Notes: generated by a model from the sequence alone, not told the origin. 64,000 bases of DNA from Salinarimonas ramus (GCF_014645695.1 NZ_BMMF01000007.1:62001-126000), one strand, 5' to 3'; shown: positions 8,330 through 19,670, counted from the stretch's first letter. Translations and numbers: made by a program.

Positions 8330-11300
8330 CTATTCCGCCGGCTGCACCGGCATCGCGCCGCTCGCCTTCGCCGCGCGCGAGGCTGCGCGCGCGGCCCTGC
8401 GCTCGGCCCGCCTCGCCTTGCGGCGATCGTTCCAGGCGGCGAGATCGGCGAGCGCCATCAGCATGGCCGGCGTGACGATCAGCGTGAGCAGCGTCGCGAA
8501 GGACAGGCCGAAGACGATCGCGGTCGAGAGGTGCACCCACCATTGCGTGGAGGGCGCGCCGATGTCGATCGCCCGCTGGACGAGGTCGATGTTGACGCCG
8601 AAGGCGATGCCGAGCACGCCCAGCACGGCGGTGACCGCGGTGAGCATCACCGGGCGAGCGCGCTCGTTGCAGGTGCGCAGGATCGCCTCGCGCGCCGCCA
8701 CCCCCTCCCGCCGCAAGCGGTCGTAGGTGTCGATGAGCACGATGTTGTTGTTCACGATGACGCCCGCATTGGCGATGATGCCGATGCCGGTCATCACCAC
8801 GCCGAAGGCCTGGCCCATGACCATGAGGCCGATGAGCACGCCGATCGTCGACATCACCACCGCCGAGAGGGTGATGAGCACGCTCGTGAACTTGTTGAAC
8901 TGCGCGAGCAGGATCGCGAAGATCAGGAACAGGGCCGCGCCGAAGGCGGAGGTGAGGAAGGCGCTCGCCTTCTCGCGCTCCTCGTCCTCGCCCTTCATGC
9001 GCCATGTGATGCCGGGCCCGAGATCGGCGGCGGCGAGGCTCTCCATCACCGCCTGCTGCACGGCGGCGGACTGGACGCCCTCCGCCACGTTGGCGGTGAC
9101 GGTGACGACCCGGCGCCCGTCGACGCGGTTGATGAGGCCCACGCGCTCCACCGGCTCGCGCTGCACGAAGTTGGCGATCGGCACCGCGCCCATCGCCGTG
9201 TTGACGCGAAGCTCGTCGAGCTGATCCAGCGAGCGCCGCTCGGCGGGGAAGCGCACCAGCACGTCCACCGAGGTGTCGGTGTCGTTGGGGCGGTATTCCG
9301 TGACCTTGAGCCCGTTGGTGACGAGCTGCACCACGTTGCCGACGGTGAGCGCGTTGGCGCCGTAGCGGGCGGCCTCGGCCTTGTCGACCTCGAGGGTCCA
9401 GTCGACGCCCGGAAGCGGCAGGCCGTCGTCGATGTCGCGCACCTGCGGGTTCTCGTGGAGCATCGCCGCGACGCGCTCGGCCGCCGGGAAGAGCAGCGCC
9501 GGGTCCAGCGCGCCGATTTCGACGGTGATCGGCTTTCCGGTGGGCGGGCCGGCGTCGGGCTTCGTCACCTCGATGACGGCGCCGGGAATGTCGGCGGTCT
9601 TGCCGCGGATCTCCGCCATGATGTCGGAAGCCGTGCGGCGATCGCGCCAGTCGACGAGCTCGAACAGGATCGTGCCGATCGTGTCCTCGGTCACCTCCTG
9701 CGAGCCGCGCTGGCCCTGGCCGACACGGGCGTAGACGGTCTCGAGCTCCTCCATGCCCAGAAGCCGCTCCTCGACGGAGCGCACGAGCGCGTCCTTCTCG
9801 GCGATGGCCATGTTGCCGCGCGCGCGGACCTGGACGAGGGCGAACTCGGGCTCGACGTCGGGGAAGAACTCGACGCCGTTGCCGTAGCGCCGGTAGGTCT
9901 GCACCACGGAGACGAGGAGCGCGATGGTGAGCACGATCGTGACCACCGGGTGCTTCGTCACCGTGCGGATCAGCGCCATGTAGGGCCCGCGCTGCGGGAG
10001 CTTGCCCTCCTCGTGGATCTCCTTGGGCGGCCGCGCCAGGAGCGCGCCGAGGGTGGGCGTGAAGATCAGCGCGATGATCAGGGACGCGGTGAGCGTCGCG
10101 ATCAGCGTGAGGGGCATGTACATCATGAACTCGCCGACGATGCCCGGCCAGAAGAGCAGCGGCGAGAAGGCGGCGATGCGCGTCGCGGTGGACGCGACGA
10201 CGGGCCCGGCCATGCGCTTTGCCGCGAGCGAGTAGGCCTGCGGCGCCGGCATGCCCTCCGCCATGCGCCGCTCGGCGAATTCCGAGACGATGATGGCGTC
10301 GTCGACGAGCATGCCCACCGCGAGGATGAGCGAGAACAGGACGACGATGTTGACGGTGAGCCCCGCGAGATAGAGCCCGAGGATGCCCGCGAGGAACGCG
10401 CCGGGAATGGCGATGCCGATGAAGATCGAGGCCCGCGCGCCCAGCGTGTAGAGCATGATGACGATGACGAGCAGCACGGCGGTGGCGACCGAGTTCTGCA
10501 GGTCGTGCAGCATGGTGCGGATGTCGCCGGACTTGTCCTGGGTGAACGTCACCTCGACCGTGGCGGGCCAGGTCGCGCGCAGCTGCTCGACGACGGCCTT
10601 CACCGCGTCCACCGTCTCGATGAGGTTCGCGCCCGTGCGCTTCGAGACCTCGAGCACGATCGCCGGCTTGCCGTTGATGCGGGTGATCGATTCCGGGTCC
10701 TTGAAGGTGGGGCGCACCTCGGCGACGTCGCCGAGCCGCACCACGGCGTCCCCGGAGGCGGCGATGGGGAAGTCGAGGATGTCCTGCGCGTTCTCGATGA
10801 GCGCCGGCACCTTCACCGCGAAGCGGCCGGTCTCGCCCTCGAGCGCGCCGGCCGCGACGAGGCTGTTGCCGGCGTTGAAGGCGTTGATCACGTCGGTCAG
10901 GTCGAGCCCGTAGGAGCGCAGCAGCATCGGCTCGGCGATGATCTCGACGACCTCGTCGCGCGCACCCTGCATCTCGGCCGTCAGCACGCCCGGCACCTGC
11001 TCGATCGCGGTCTCGGCGTCGCGCGCGAGGCGCAGCAGCGTGCGCTCGGGAATGTCGCCGCCGAGCCCGACCACGAGGACGGGGAAGAGCGAGAGGTTGA
11101 CCTCCTCCACCGTCGGCTCGTCGGCATCGCGGGGGAGCTGGGAGCGGGCGGTGTCGACCTTGGCGCGCACGTCGGCGAGCGCGGCGTCGCCGTCGAAGCC
11201 GGCCTCGAACTCGAGGAGCACGAACCCGCCACCCTCGTAGGCGGCCGAGCGCATCTCCTTGACGTTCTCCACCGACTTGAGGTCGGTCTCCATGGGCCGT

Positions 11301-11494
11301 AGCAGCAGGCGCTCGGAATCCTCCGGCGAGATGCCGCGCTGGTGCAGGCCCACGTAGACGAGCGGGACCTGCACGTCCGGCTCGGCCTCCTTGGGGATCT
11401 GCTGGTAGGCGATGAAGCCCGCGACCAGCAGGAAGGCGAGCACGGCGAGCGTGAGGCGCGCGTGCGAGATGGCGTAGTCGACGATGCGGCCCAT
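8330..11494 (-). CDS. RND family efflux transporter permease
   Basis: A 1054-residue inner-membrane RND pump (AcrB/MexB superfamily, closest in style to the shorter VexF/OqxB-like or MdtB-like group). It has 12 predicted membrane segments and two large periplasmic loops. TM1 is at about residues 13-30. TM4 carries the proton-relay acidic pair in VGMLVDDAIIVSEF, and the TM10-11 region has GIIANAGVIVNNNIVLID. The substrate is not predictable. It lies 60 bases downstream of the membrane-fusion gene and ends in the cytosolic tail WNDRRKARRAERR. No outer-membrane factor gene is nearby, so the complex probably uses an OMF encoded elsewhere. Confidence 0.95.
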   Translation of the reverse strand: MGRIVDYAISHARLTLAVLAFLLVAGFIAYQQIPKEAEPDVQVPLVYVGLHQRGISPEDSERLLLRPMETDLKSVENVKEMRSAAYEGGGFVLLEFEAGFDGDAALADVRAKVDTARSQLPRDADEPTVEEVNLSLFPVLVVGLGGDIPERTLLRLARDAETAIEQVPGVLTAEMQGARDEVVEIIAEPMLLRSYGLDLTDVINAFNAGNSLVAAGALEGETGRFAVKVPALIENAQDILDFPIAASGDAVVRLGDVAEVRPTFKDPESITRINGKPAIVLEVSKRTGANLIETVDAVKAVVEQLRATWPATVEVTFTQDKSGDIRTMLHDLQNSVATAVLLVIVIMLYTLGARASIFIGIAIPGAFLAGILGLYLAGLTVNIVVLFSLILAVGMLVDDAIIVSEFAERRMAEGMPAPQAYSLAAKRMAGPVVASTATRIAAFSPLLFWPGIVGEFMMYMPLTLIATLTASLIIALIFTPTLGALLARPPKEIHEEGKLPQRGPYMALIRTVTKHPVVTIVLTIALLVSVVQTYRRYGNGVEFFPDVEPEFALVQVRARGNMAIAEKDALVRSVEERLLGMEELETVYARVGQGQRGSQEVTEDTIGTILFELVDWRDRRTASDIMAEIRGKTADIPGAVIEVTKPDAGPPTGKPITVEIGALDPALLFPAAERVAAMLHENPQVRDIDDGLPLPGVDWTLEVDKAEAARYGANALTVGNVVQLVTNGLKVTEYRPNDTDTSVDVLVRFPAERRSLDQLDELRVNTAMGAVPIANFVQREPVERVGLINRVDGRRVVTVTANVAEGVQSAAVQQAVMESLAAADLGPGITWRMKGEDEEREKASAFLTSAFGAALFLIFAILLAQFNKFTSVLITLSAVVMSTIGVLIGLMVMGQAFGVVMTGIGIIANAGVIVNNNIVLIDTYDRLRREGVAAREAILRTCNERARPVMLTAVTAVLGVLGIAFGVNIDLVQRAIDIGAPSTQWWVHLSTAIVFGLSFATLLTLIVTPAMLMALADLAAWNDRRKARRAERRAARAASRAAKASGAMPVQPAE

Positions 11495-11554
11495 GATGAC
11501 CTCCCGGCGCGCGGCCGAGCTCCGTTCGGTAGAGGCGACGGCGCGAGCGCGCCG

Positions 11555-12667
11555 TCAGCGGCGCGCGGCGGCGACCGCGAAGGGGACGGGAGCCACGTGC
11601 TGGCCCTCGACCACGAAATCCTGGCCCTGGACGATGACGGCCGCACCGTCGGGCAGTCCTGAGACCCAGAGCGTCTCGCGCCCGTCCTCGACGATCGCCA
11701 CCGGCGCGAAGGCGACCGTGTCCGCCGCGTCGACGAGGCGCACGCCGAGCTCGCCCGCGCTCGAGAAGGTGAGCGCGGAGCGCGGGATCTCCGCGGACGG
11801 CACCGCGGCCAGCGCCAGGGTCGCCTCGGCGGTGATGCCGTCGGCGATGGCGCCGTCGGCGTTGTCGATGCCGATCTCGACGCGATAGGTGCGCGTGCCC
11901 TCGGATGCCCGGTTCGAGACGAAGCGCACCTCGCCCGAGGCGGTCTGGCCCGTGACGAGCCTCACCGACGCGCGGTCGCCGACGTTCACGCCGCCGAGCT
12001 GGCGCTCGGCGATCTCGACGACGGCGAGCATCGGGTCGAGCGCGATGATCTCGGCCACCGGCTCGCCGACCTGCATCGCCTGGCCGAGCTCGGCCGGGAC
12101 GGCGTCGACGACGCCGGCCAGCGGCGCGCGCACGAGGCCCCGATCGGCCTCGGCCTCGGCCTGCGCGAGCGCGGCCTCGGCGGTCTTGAGGTCGGCCTCG
12201 ATCTCGGGGCGCTGGAGCGCGGGCAGCGTGCCGTTCTCGATGAGGCGCATGCGCGCCTCCGCCTCGGCGATGCGCTGCTCGAGCCGGGCGCGGGCCTCGA
12301 TGACCTGCGCCTCGCGGGCCTCGTCCGAGAGAACGGCGACGACGTCGCCCTTCTCCACCTGCGTTCCGCGACGCACCGCGAGCTCGACGACGACGCCCTG
12401 CGTGCGGGTGACGGCGGAGGCGCGCCGGTCGGCACGGGTGAAGCCCGAGAGCGTGATGGTGCGGGCGTGGTCGACGAGGCCGACGCGGTGGACCGCGACG
12501 GAGAAGAGCGCCTCCTCGGGCGCTGCCGCCGGGGCGGCCTCCTCGGGGGCCGCGGCGATCGCCGACTTCGGCTCGCCGAGGATCGTCGTGACCACCGCCT
12601 GGCCGGACGCCACCCAGGCGACGGCGCCGATGATGATGGCGACGGATGCGATGCGTGAGGCGTTCAT
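11555..12667 (-). CDS. RND efflux periplasmic adaptor subunit
   Basis: A 370-residue membrane-fusion protein that links the RND permease to an outer-membrane channel. Residues about 8-25 form an N-terminal signal anchor. The lipoyl/barrel-sandwich halves are at about 80-110 (VVELAVRRGTQVEKGDVVAVL) and after residue 160 (GLVRAPLAGVVDAVPAELG). The helical hairpin between them is rich in Glu/Ala (residues about 115-160), then come the beta-barrel and C-terminal domains. It starts 9 bases after the tetR stop codon, so tetR, adaptor and permease probably form one transcript. Confidence 0.94.
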   Translation of the reverse strand: MNASRIASVAIIIGAVAWVASGQAVVTTILGEPKSAIAAAPEEAAPAAAPEEALFSVAVHRVGLVDHARTITLSGFTRADRRASAVTRTQGVVVELAVRRGTQVEKGDVVAVLSDEAREAQVIEARARLEQRIAEAEARMRLIENGTLPALQRPEIEADLKTAEAALAQAEAEADRGLVRAPLAGVVDAVPAELGQAMQVGEPVAEIIALDPMLAVVEIAERQLGGVNVGDRASVRLVTGQTASGEVRFVSNRASEGTRTYRVEIGIDNADGAIADGITAEATLALAAVPSAEIPRSALTFSSAGELGVRLVDAADTVAFAPVAIVEDGRETLWVSGLPDGAAVIVQGQDFVVEGQHVAPVPFAVAAARR

Positions 12668-12676
12668 GGCTTGACC

Positions 12677-13375
12677 TCAGGAGACGGTGCCGGGCGTCGG
12701 CGCCGCGGCTGATGGTTCGGTCGAGTTCGTGTCGGTGACGGGGACATGCGGAGCGCCGGCCGCGCCGTCGATGGCGCCGTGAAGCACCGCGCCGATCAGC
12801 GCGAGCGCGCGCTCGATCTCGGACGACGGATCGAAGGTCTGGGATACCGCGCGGCGCACGAAAAGCCCATCGGCGATGGTGCCGACGGTGACCGCGAGCG
12901 CGCGCGGATGCGCCTTGGAGCGGATCGCGCCGCGAGCCTGAGCGAGGCCGAAGGCGCGCTCGAGGCCGCCGAGCATCTCGAGCTCGAAGGCGCGGGTGAT
13001 CTCGGCGAAGACGGCGTTGCGCGTCGCCTCGGCCCAGATCTCGAGGCAGATGGCGGTGCGCGTCGGCGGCGCGTCGCGCAGGTGCTTCTCGCCGATGGCG
13101 CGGAAGCAGGCGACGAAGTCGTCGACCGCCTCGAGCTGGCGGAAGTCCTGCGCCACCTCCATGCGATCGCGCTCGCCGAGCGCGATGATCACCGCGTCCT
13201 TGTTGGCGAAATAGCGGTAGAGGTTGCCCACCGACATGCCCGCCTCGCCCGCGATGTCCTGCATCGTGGTGCGATGGAATCCGGTGCGGGCGAAGCAGGC
13301 CTCCGCCGCATCGAGGATGGCGACGCGCCGATCCTGCGCCGCGCCCGCCTGCATGCCGTGTCCCTGATCGTCCAT
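12677..13375 (-). CDS. TetR/AcrR family repressor of the RND pump
   Basis: A 232-residue regulator. The N-terminal helix-turn-helix (residues about 17-62) reads AILDAAEACFARTGF, TMQDIAGEAGMSVGNLYRYF. The C-terminal ligand-binding part is all-helical (YRYFANKDAVI onward). The open frame extends upstream to 13594, but that extension spans the operator palindromes and has no family match. ATG 13375 (MDDQGHGMQAG) is therefore chosen. Position at the head of the adaptor-permease genes, with two phased palindromes just upstream, points to autorepression and control of the pump, probably relieved by a pump substrate. Confidence 0.92.
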   Translation of the reverse strand: MDDQGHGMQAGAAQDRRVAILDAAEACFARTGFHRTTMQDIAGEAGMSVGNLYRYFANKDAVIIALGERDRMEVAQDFRQLEAVDDFVACFRAIGEKHLRDAPPTRTAICLEIWAEATRNAVFAEITRAFELEMLGGLERAFGLAQARGAIRSKAHPRALAVTVGTIADGLFVRRAVSQTFDPSSEIERALALIGAVLHGAIDGAAGAPHVPVTDTNSTEPSAAAPTPGTVS

Positions 13376-13423
13376 CTGCCGGTCTCTCCGCGTCACCCGG
13401 TGCCCGCTCGCTCGGAGCGGAGG

Positions 13424-13464
13424 AGTGAATGAACGCTCATTCACTGCGGGTGAACGGTCGTTCA
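13424..13464. promoter_or_regulatory. Two tandem TetR-type operators
   Basis: Two 14-bp dyads, TGAACGCTCATTCA (13430-13443) and TGAACGGTCGTTCA (13451-13464), fit TGAACGNTCRTTCA. Their starts are 21 bp apart, about two helical turns. The first is embedded in a longer 22-bp dyad (13424-13445, 9-bp arms AGTGAATGA / TCATTCACT). They lie 49-89 bases upstream of the tetR start. Further upstream, AGCCTTCGAAGGCT (13491-13504) is a separate perfect palindrome of unknown role. The rest of the 335-base gap to the dctP start shows only AT-richer probable promoter sequence. Confidence 0.8.
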
Positions 13465-13710
13465 TTTGCACCTGCCGCGACAGGCTGTCAAGCCTTCGAA
13501 GGCTGGTTGTGGGATTCTTTTGCTGCGCTGCGGCAGAAAGGCCGCGTTTTGTGAGCGCCACTCTCGGCTGCGATCCGTGCCGCTGGAAATGCACCGATGC
13601 AACACCATTAGGGCGAGCACAACACTAATCAAGCGTTGTTCGATCAAGGATTTCGTGGTGCGGTTCCGCATCGGGAAGCCCTGACCCACCCCGACCGGAG
13701 GACACCCGCC

Positions 13711-14739
13711 ATGCGCGCCCGTCTCGCCGCCGCGGCAATGCTCGCCGCCGCCTGCGCCCTCGCCGCCCCCGCTCCCGCCGCGGCAGCGGAGGTCACCTGG
13801 AGGATGCAGACCTCCGCCGGTGCGGCGACGACCGAGCTCGACGCCCTCGTGCGCAACTTCGCCGATCGCGTGGCGGAGGCGTCCGACGGGCGCATGCGCA
13901 TCGACGTCTTCCCGGCGGGGCAGCTGGTACCGACACCGGAGGTGGTGGAAGCCGTTCGCGCCGGTGCGCTGGAGCTCGGCCACACCTACCTCGTCTACTA
14001 TGTGGGGCGCGAACCGGCGCTCTTCGGCATCAACGAGTGGGCAGCGGGCTACGACCCGCTCCAGGGCGTCGGCTGGTTCTACGACGGCGGCGGCGCCGAG
14101 CTGCTGCGCCCGGTCCTCGCCGAGCACGGCCTGCACTATCTCGGCGTCTCCCCTCTGCTCGGCGAGCAGCTCTGGTTCTCCGATCCGGTGGAGAGCCTCG
14201 ATGCGCTGTCCGGCGTCAAGATCCGCTCCACCGGGCTCACCGCCGACGCCTTCTCGCGGCTGGGCGCGGCCATCGTCTCCATGCCGGCGGAGGAGATCTA
14301 CACGGGCCTCCAGCGCGGCGTCATCGACGGCGCGGAGTTCACGAGCCTGCCGATCCATCACGGCCTCGGCTGGCAGGAAGTGGCACCCTACGTGGTGATG
14401 CCGCCCTTCACCGCCGGCGGCTCCTCCGACTGGATCGTCAATTCCGACGCCTGGGAGGCGCTGCCCGACGACCTCAAGGGTATCGTCGACGCCGCCCTGC
14501 GCGCCGCCGCCTTCGACTATTACCGCGCCGCGATCGCCGAGGAGGCGCGGCTCGTGCGCGACATGGAAGCCGGCGGCACGACCTTCCTCGCCTGGCCAGA
14601 GGAGGACATGCGCCGCATCGAGGCGACCCGCGTCGCCGTGATGAAGGAGGTCTACCTGCCCCGCTCGGAGGCCTTCGCCGCCGCGTTCGCCTCGCGCAAC
14701 GACTACCTGAGATCGCTCGGTCACGACATCGTCGAGTGA
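13711..14739 (+). CDS. TRAP transporter substrate-binding protein, DctP family
   Basis: A 342-residue periplasmic binding protein of a TRAP importer. Residues 1-26 are a signal peptide ending APAAAA. The mature part starts EVTWRMQTSAGAATTELDALVRNFADRV. The DctP-family carboxylate-contact region lies around DALSGVKIRSTGLTADAFSRLGA (about residues 170-195) and LQRGVIDGAEF. ATG 13711 is preceded by CCGGAGGA. The longer frame from 13636 lacks a signal peptide at its start. It heads a dctP-dctQ-dctM operon. The ligand is probably a carboxylate (mannitol-monocarboxylate/FcbT-like members look similar), not determinable here. Confidence 0.93.
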   Translation: MRARLAAAAMLAAACALAAPAPAAAAEVTWRMQTSAGAATTELDALVRNFADRVAEASDGRMRIDVFPAGQLVPTPEVVEAVRAGALELGHTYLVYYVGREPALFGINEWAAGYDPLQGVGWFYDGGGAELLRPVLAEHGLHYLGVSPLLGEQLWFSDPVESLDALSGVKIRSTGLTADAFSRLGAAIVSMPAEEIYTGLQRGVIDGAEFTSLPIHHGLGWQEVAPYVVMPPFTAGGSSDWIVNSDAWEALPDDLKGIVDAALRAAAFDYYRAAIAEEARLVRDMEAGGTTFLAWPEEDMRRIEATRVAVMKEVYLPRSEAFAAAFASRNDYLRSLGHDIVE

Positions 14740-14833
14740 TCGACGCGGACACCGAGCGACCGACGGCCCGGCGTGCATGCCCCCTCCCCGCGCCGGGCCG
14801 TCGTCACCCACGCCAAGCGGACGAGGATCGACC

Positions 14834-15331
14834 ATGCGGTTCGTGGAAGCGCTCTGCGCGCGCACCGGACGGCTCGCGAGCCTCCTCGTCCTGCCGATGA
14901 TCGCCATCGTGCTCTTCGAGGTGAGCGCCCGCTACGCCTTCGGCGCGCCCACCATCTGGGCGGGCGAGCTCGTGCAGATCCTCTTCGGCGCCCTTTTCTT
15001 CCTGTGCGGTGCGGAAGCGCTCAAGGCCCGCGCCCACGTGCAGGTCGATCTCCTACACCAGGCGGTGGGGCCGCGGATGCGCGCAGGGCTCAACGGGTTC
15101 GCCCACCTCCTCGTCCTCGCCTATCTCCTCGTCCTCGGCTTCATCGTGCACGAGCGCGTGATCGAAGCCGTGGCCCGCCTCGAGCGCACGCGGACGCCGT
15201 GGGACCCGCCGATCTGGCCGTCTTGGGTCGTCGTCGCGCTCTCCATCGTCCTGATGGCGCTGCAGGCGCTCGCCATCGCGCTGCGCGAGCTGCGCACGGC
15301 GATGCGCGGCCCCGCCGAGCGGGCGCCGTGA
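14834..15331 (+). CDS. TRAP transporter small permease, DctQ family
   Basis: A 165-residue membrane protein with four predicted transmembrane segments (about 14-34, 46-66, 86-108, 132-153). These include the family-typical second segment IWAGELVQILFGALFFLCGAEALKARAHVQVD split across the membrane face. It supports the large subunit in sodium-driven TRAP import. ATG 14834 (MRFVEALCARTG) gives the usual length; the frame opens earlier at 14777. Its stop shares one base with the dctM start, indicating translational coupling. Confidence 0.92.
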   Translation: MRFVEALCARTGRLASLLVLPMIAIVLFEVSARYAFGAPTIWAGELVQILFGALFFLCGAEALKARAHVQVDLLHQAVGPRMRAGLNGFAHLLVLAYLLVLGFIVHERVIEAVARLERTRTPWDPPIWPSWVVVALSIVLMALQALAIALRELRTAMRGPAERAP

Positions 15332-16653
15332 TGGACGGGGCGACGCTCACCCTCGTCCTCTTCGGGCTCCTGTTCGCGACCGTGCTGATCGGCGTGCCCA
15401 TCGCCTTCGCGCTCGGCATCGTCGCCATCGTCGTGGGCTTCCTCGAATGGGGGCCGTTCTCGGCCTTCCTGCTGTCGAGCCAGGTCGCGGGCGCGCTCTT
15501 CAATCAGACGCTGATCGCGCTCCCCTTCTTCATGTTCATGGCGAGCGTGCTCGACCGCGCGGGGATCGCCGAGGATCTCTACGCCGCCATGCATCTGTGG
15601 ATGGGCGCGCTGCGCGGCGGGCTCGCGGTCGGCACCGTGCTGGCCTGCGCGGGCATCGCGGCCATGTCCGGCGTCAGCGCGGTGGGCGTCATGGCGATGG
15701 GGCGGCTCGCGCTGCCCGCCATGCTGGGGCGCGGCTACGACAAGGGCATCGCGCTCGGCGTCATCCTCGCGGGCGGCGCGCTGGGGCAGCTCATCCCGCC
15801 GAGCCTCATCGCCATCGTCTACAGCGGGCTCGCGGGCGTCTCCATCGGGCAGATGTTCCTCGCCGGCATCGGGCCGGGGCTGCTCCTCACCACGCTCTTC
15901 TGCGTCTACGTCCTCGTGCGCGCAGGGCTCGATCCGCGGCTCGCGCCGGCGCTGCCGAAGGCGGAGCGCGCGGCGATCGGCCGGCGCGAGCGCCTCGTGG
16001 CGACACTGAAGGTCGCGCCCGCCATCCTCGTCGTCCTCGCCGTGCTGGGCTCGATGTTCGCGGGCCTCGCGAGCCCGACGGAGGCGGCGGCGGTGGGCGC
16101 CGCGACGAGCCTTCTCGTCGCCGTGCTCCAGCGGCGGCTGCGCCTCGCCGACCTCGCCACCATGTCGCTCGAGACCGGGCGGCAGACGGCCATGGTGATG
16201 TGGATCGCGATCAACGCGCTGCTCTTCGTCGCGGTCTATTCCGGCATCGGCGGCGAGGCGTTCATCCGCGGCCTCGTCGAGGGCCTCGCGCTGCCGCCCA
16301 CGGCAATCGTCCTCGTGATGATGGCCATCGTCTTCGCGCTCGGCTTCGTCATGGACCCGATCGGAATCCTGTTCCTCACGATGCCGATCTTCATCCCCAT
16401 CGTGGAGGCGATCGGCTTCGACCCGATCCTGTTCGGCGGGCTCGTCATCCTCAACCTGGAGATGGCCTACCTGACCCCGCCCTTCGGCTACAACCTGTTC
16501 TACCTCAAATCGGTCGCCCCGCCCTCGGTGACGCTCGCCGACCTCTACCGCGCCGCCCCGGCCTTCGTCGCCCTCCAGGCGCTTGGGCTCGCCATCTGCT
16601 GGCTCGTGCCGGAGATCGTGACGGGGCTGCCGCAGGCGGTGCTGGGTCGGTGA
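15331..16653 (+). CDS. TRAP transporter large permease, DctM family
   Basis: A 440-residue membrane protein, the transport channel of the TRAP system, with about 12 predicted membrane segments. Recognisable DctM sequences include LIGVPIAFALG near the N-terminus, FFMFMASVLDRAGIAEDLY (about 65-85), GGALGQLIPPSLIAIVYSG (about 150) and FVMDPIGILFLTMPIF (about 345). Length is normal for the family. It starts at ATG 15331 within the TGATG overlap with dctQ. A bidirectional terminator follows 20 bases after the stop. Confidence 0.95.
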   Translation: MDGATLTLVLFGLLFATVLIGVPIAFALGIVAIVVGFLEWGPFSAFLLSSQVAGALFNQTLIALPFFMFMASVLDRAGIAEDLYAAMHLWMGALRGGLAVGTVLACAGIAAMSGVSAVGVMAMGRLALPAMLGRGYDKGIALGVILAGGALGQLIPPSLIAIVYSGLAGVSIGQMFLAGIGPGLLLTTLFCVYVLVRAGLDPRLAPALPKAERAAIGRRERLVATLKVAPAILVVLAVLGSMFAGLASPTEAAAVGAATSLLVAVLQRRLRLADLATMSLETGRQTAMVMWIAINALLFVAVYSGIGGEAFIRGLVEGLALPPTAIVLVMMAIVFALGFVMDPIGILFLTMPIFIPIVEAIGFDPILFGGLVILNLEMAYLTPPFGYNLFYLKSVAPPSVTLADLYRAAPAFVALQALGLAICWLVPEIVTGLPQAVLGR

Positions 16654-16672
16654 GATTGTGCCGTGAACGAGA

Positions 16673-16697
16673 AAAGGCGGGCCCGAAGCCCGCCTTT
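16673..16697. terminator. Bidirectional Rho-independent terminator
   Basis: AAAGGCGGGC pairs with GCCCGCCTTT around the 5-base loop CCGAA. It lies between the convergent dctM and citrate synthase genes, and the A and T ends serve both strands. Confidence 0.85.
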
Positions 16698-16725
16698 CCG
16701 GCATGTCGTCGCGCGATGCGCGCGA

Positions 16726-18018
<1,293 letters not shown>

Positions 18019-18245
18019 GCGCAAGGCCCTTTCATGCTGAGCGCCTGCCGGAGCGTGCCCGCGGGAGCGCGGCCGTGCAAGCGCCCGGCGCGGTGCGGAC
18101 CCTCTCCGACGGCTGTCGCTGACGCGAAGGTGGGGACGGGTTAACCGATCCAATTCCCCGGTTCAAGCACGCCTTAAGGTGAGGCTCGCGACCGATCGTG
18201 CGGAAAGCCCGCGGAATTCGGCTCCGAATCGGTGTTTTTCCCTAT

Positions 18246-19670
18246 TCAGGTATGGGCCTGATCACCCAGCCGGGCGAGGGTCTCCTCCCGGCCCAGCACG
18301 GCCATGACGTCGAAGAGCGGGGGCGAGGTCGTGCGCCCGGTGAGCGCCGCGCGCAGGGGCTGGGCCACCTGCCCGAGCTTCACGCCCGCCTCCTCCGCAT
18401 AGGCGCGCACCGCCTCCTCCGTCGCCTGCGGATCGAACGTGTCGAGCATTGCCAGCCGCTCGCGCACGCCTGCTATGCGCGCGCGGGCGCCCTCGTCGAG
18501 GAGCTTGGCGGCCTTCTCGTCGAGGGCGAGCGGACGCGCGGCCCACAGGAAGGACGCGGAATCCAGCAGCTCGACGAGCGTGCGCGCGCGCTCCTTGAGC
18601 CCGGGCATCGCCGCGATCAACTTTTCGCGAACGTCCGGTGCGAAGGCGGTGCCGACGCCCTGCGCCGGGCCGATCTCGGGGAGGATCGTCTCCAGCGCCT
18701 CGACGAGGCGCGCGTCCTCGCTGTGGCGCATGTAATGGCCGTTGAGCGCCTCGAGCTTGACGAAGTCGAAGCGCGCCGCCGAGCGCCCGATGCTCTCGAG
18801 GTCGAAGGCCGCGATCATCTCGTCGGTCGAGAAGATCTCCTGGTCGCCGTGGGCCCAGCCGAGCCGCACGAGGTAATTGCGCAGCGCCTCCGGCAGGTAG
18901 CCCATGGCCCGGTAGGCGTCGACGCCGAGCGCCCCGTGGCGCTTGGAGAGCTTGGCGCCGTCGGGCCCGTGGATGAGCGGGATGTGCGCCATCACCGGCA
19001 CGTCCCAGCCCAGCGCATGGTAGATCTGGCTCTGGCGCGCGGCGTTGGTGAGGTGGTCGTCGCCGCGCACGATGTGGGTGACGCCCATGTCGTGGTCGTC
19101 GACGACGACGGCGAGCATGTAGGTGGGATTGCCGTCCGAGCGCAGGAGGACGAGGTCGTCGAGCTCCTTGTTCGACCAGGTGACCTTGCCCTGCACCTGG
19201 TCGTCGACCACCGTCTCGCCCTCGAGCGGCGCCTTGAAGCGCACGACGGGCTTCACGCCCTCGGGTGCCTCGGAGGGATCGCGGTCGCGCCAGCGGCCGT
19301 CGTAGCGCATGGGACGCTTCTCGGCCTTGGCCTTCTCGCGCATCTCGGCGAGCTCGTCCTGGCTCGCGTAGCAATAGTAGGCTTTGCCCTCGGCGAGCAG
19401 CTGGAGCGCCACCTCGCGATGGCGCTCGGCGCGCGCGAACTGGTGCACGGCCTCGCCGTCCCAGTCGAGGCCGAGCCAGGTCAGGCCGTCGAGGATCGCG
19501 GCGATGGCGTCGTCCGTCGAGCGCTCGCGATCGGTGTCCTCGATGCGCAGCAGCATCTTGCCGCCGTGCCGGCGGGCGAGGAGCCAGTTGAACAGGGCGG
19601 TGCGCGCCCCGCCGATGTGGAGGAAGCCCGTCGGAGACGGCGCGAAGCGGGTGACGATCGTGTCGCTCAT
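18246..19670 (-). CDS. gltX: Glutamyl-tRNA synthetase
   Basis: A 474-residue class I aminoacyl-tRNA synthetase that charges tRNA-Glu with glutamate. The HIGH motif appears as FLHIGGART (residues about 15-23) in [14 protein letters not shown]. The KMSKS motif is KLSKRHG (residues about 240). The anticodon-binding domain fills the C-terminal third. ATG 19670 ([13 protein letters not shown]) is the family-like start; the frame opens 27 bases earlier. Many alphaproteobacteria have two GltX-type enzymes, one of which may be specialised for tRNA-Gln; which one this is cannot be told from this window. Confidence 0.96.
   Translation of the reverse strand: MSDTIVTRFAPSPTGFLHIGGARTALFNWLLARRHGGKMLLRIEDTDRERSTDDAIAAILDGLTWLGLDWDGEAVHQFARAERHREVALQLLAEGKAYYCYASQDELAEMREKAKAEKRPMRYDGRWRDRDPSEAPEGVKPVVRFKAPLEGETVVDDQVQGKVTWSNKELDDLVLLRSDGNPTYMLAVVVDDHDMGVTHIVRGDDHLTNAARQSQIYHALGWDVPVMAHIPLIHGPDGAKLSKRHGALGVDAYRAMGYLPEALRNYLVRLGWAHGDQEIFSTDEMIAAFDLESIGRSAARFDFVKLEALNGHYMRHSEDARLVEALETILPEIGPAQGVGTAFAPDVREKLIAAMPGLKERARTLVELLDSASFLWAARPLALDEKAAKLLDEGARARIAGVRERLAMLDTFDPQATEEAVRAYAEEAGVKLGQVAQPLRAALTGRTTSPPLFDVMAVLGREETLARLGDQAHT

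Noticed and set aside
8531-11302. Long open frame opposite the RND permease
   Set aside because: Antisense shadow of a very GC-rich gene; the translation is Arg/His/Asp/Glu repeats without any domain. The same holds for long frames opposite the histidine kinase (5253-7118), gltX (18198-20012), the hybrid kinase (47319-49172) and the sensor kinase (50629-52788).
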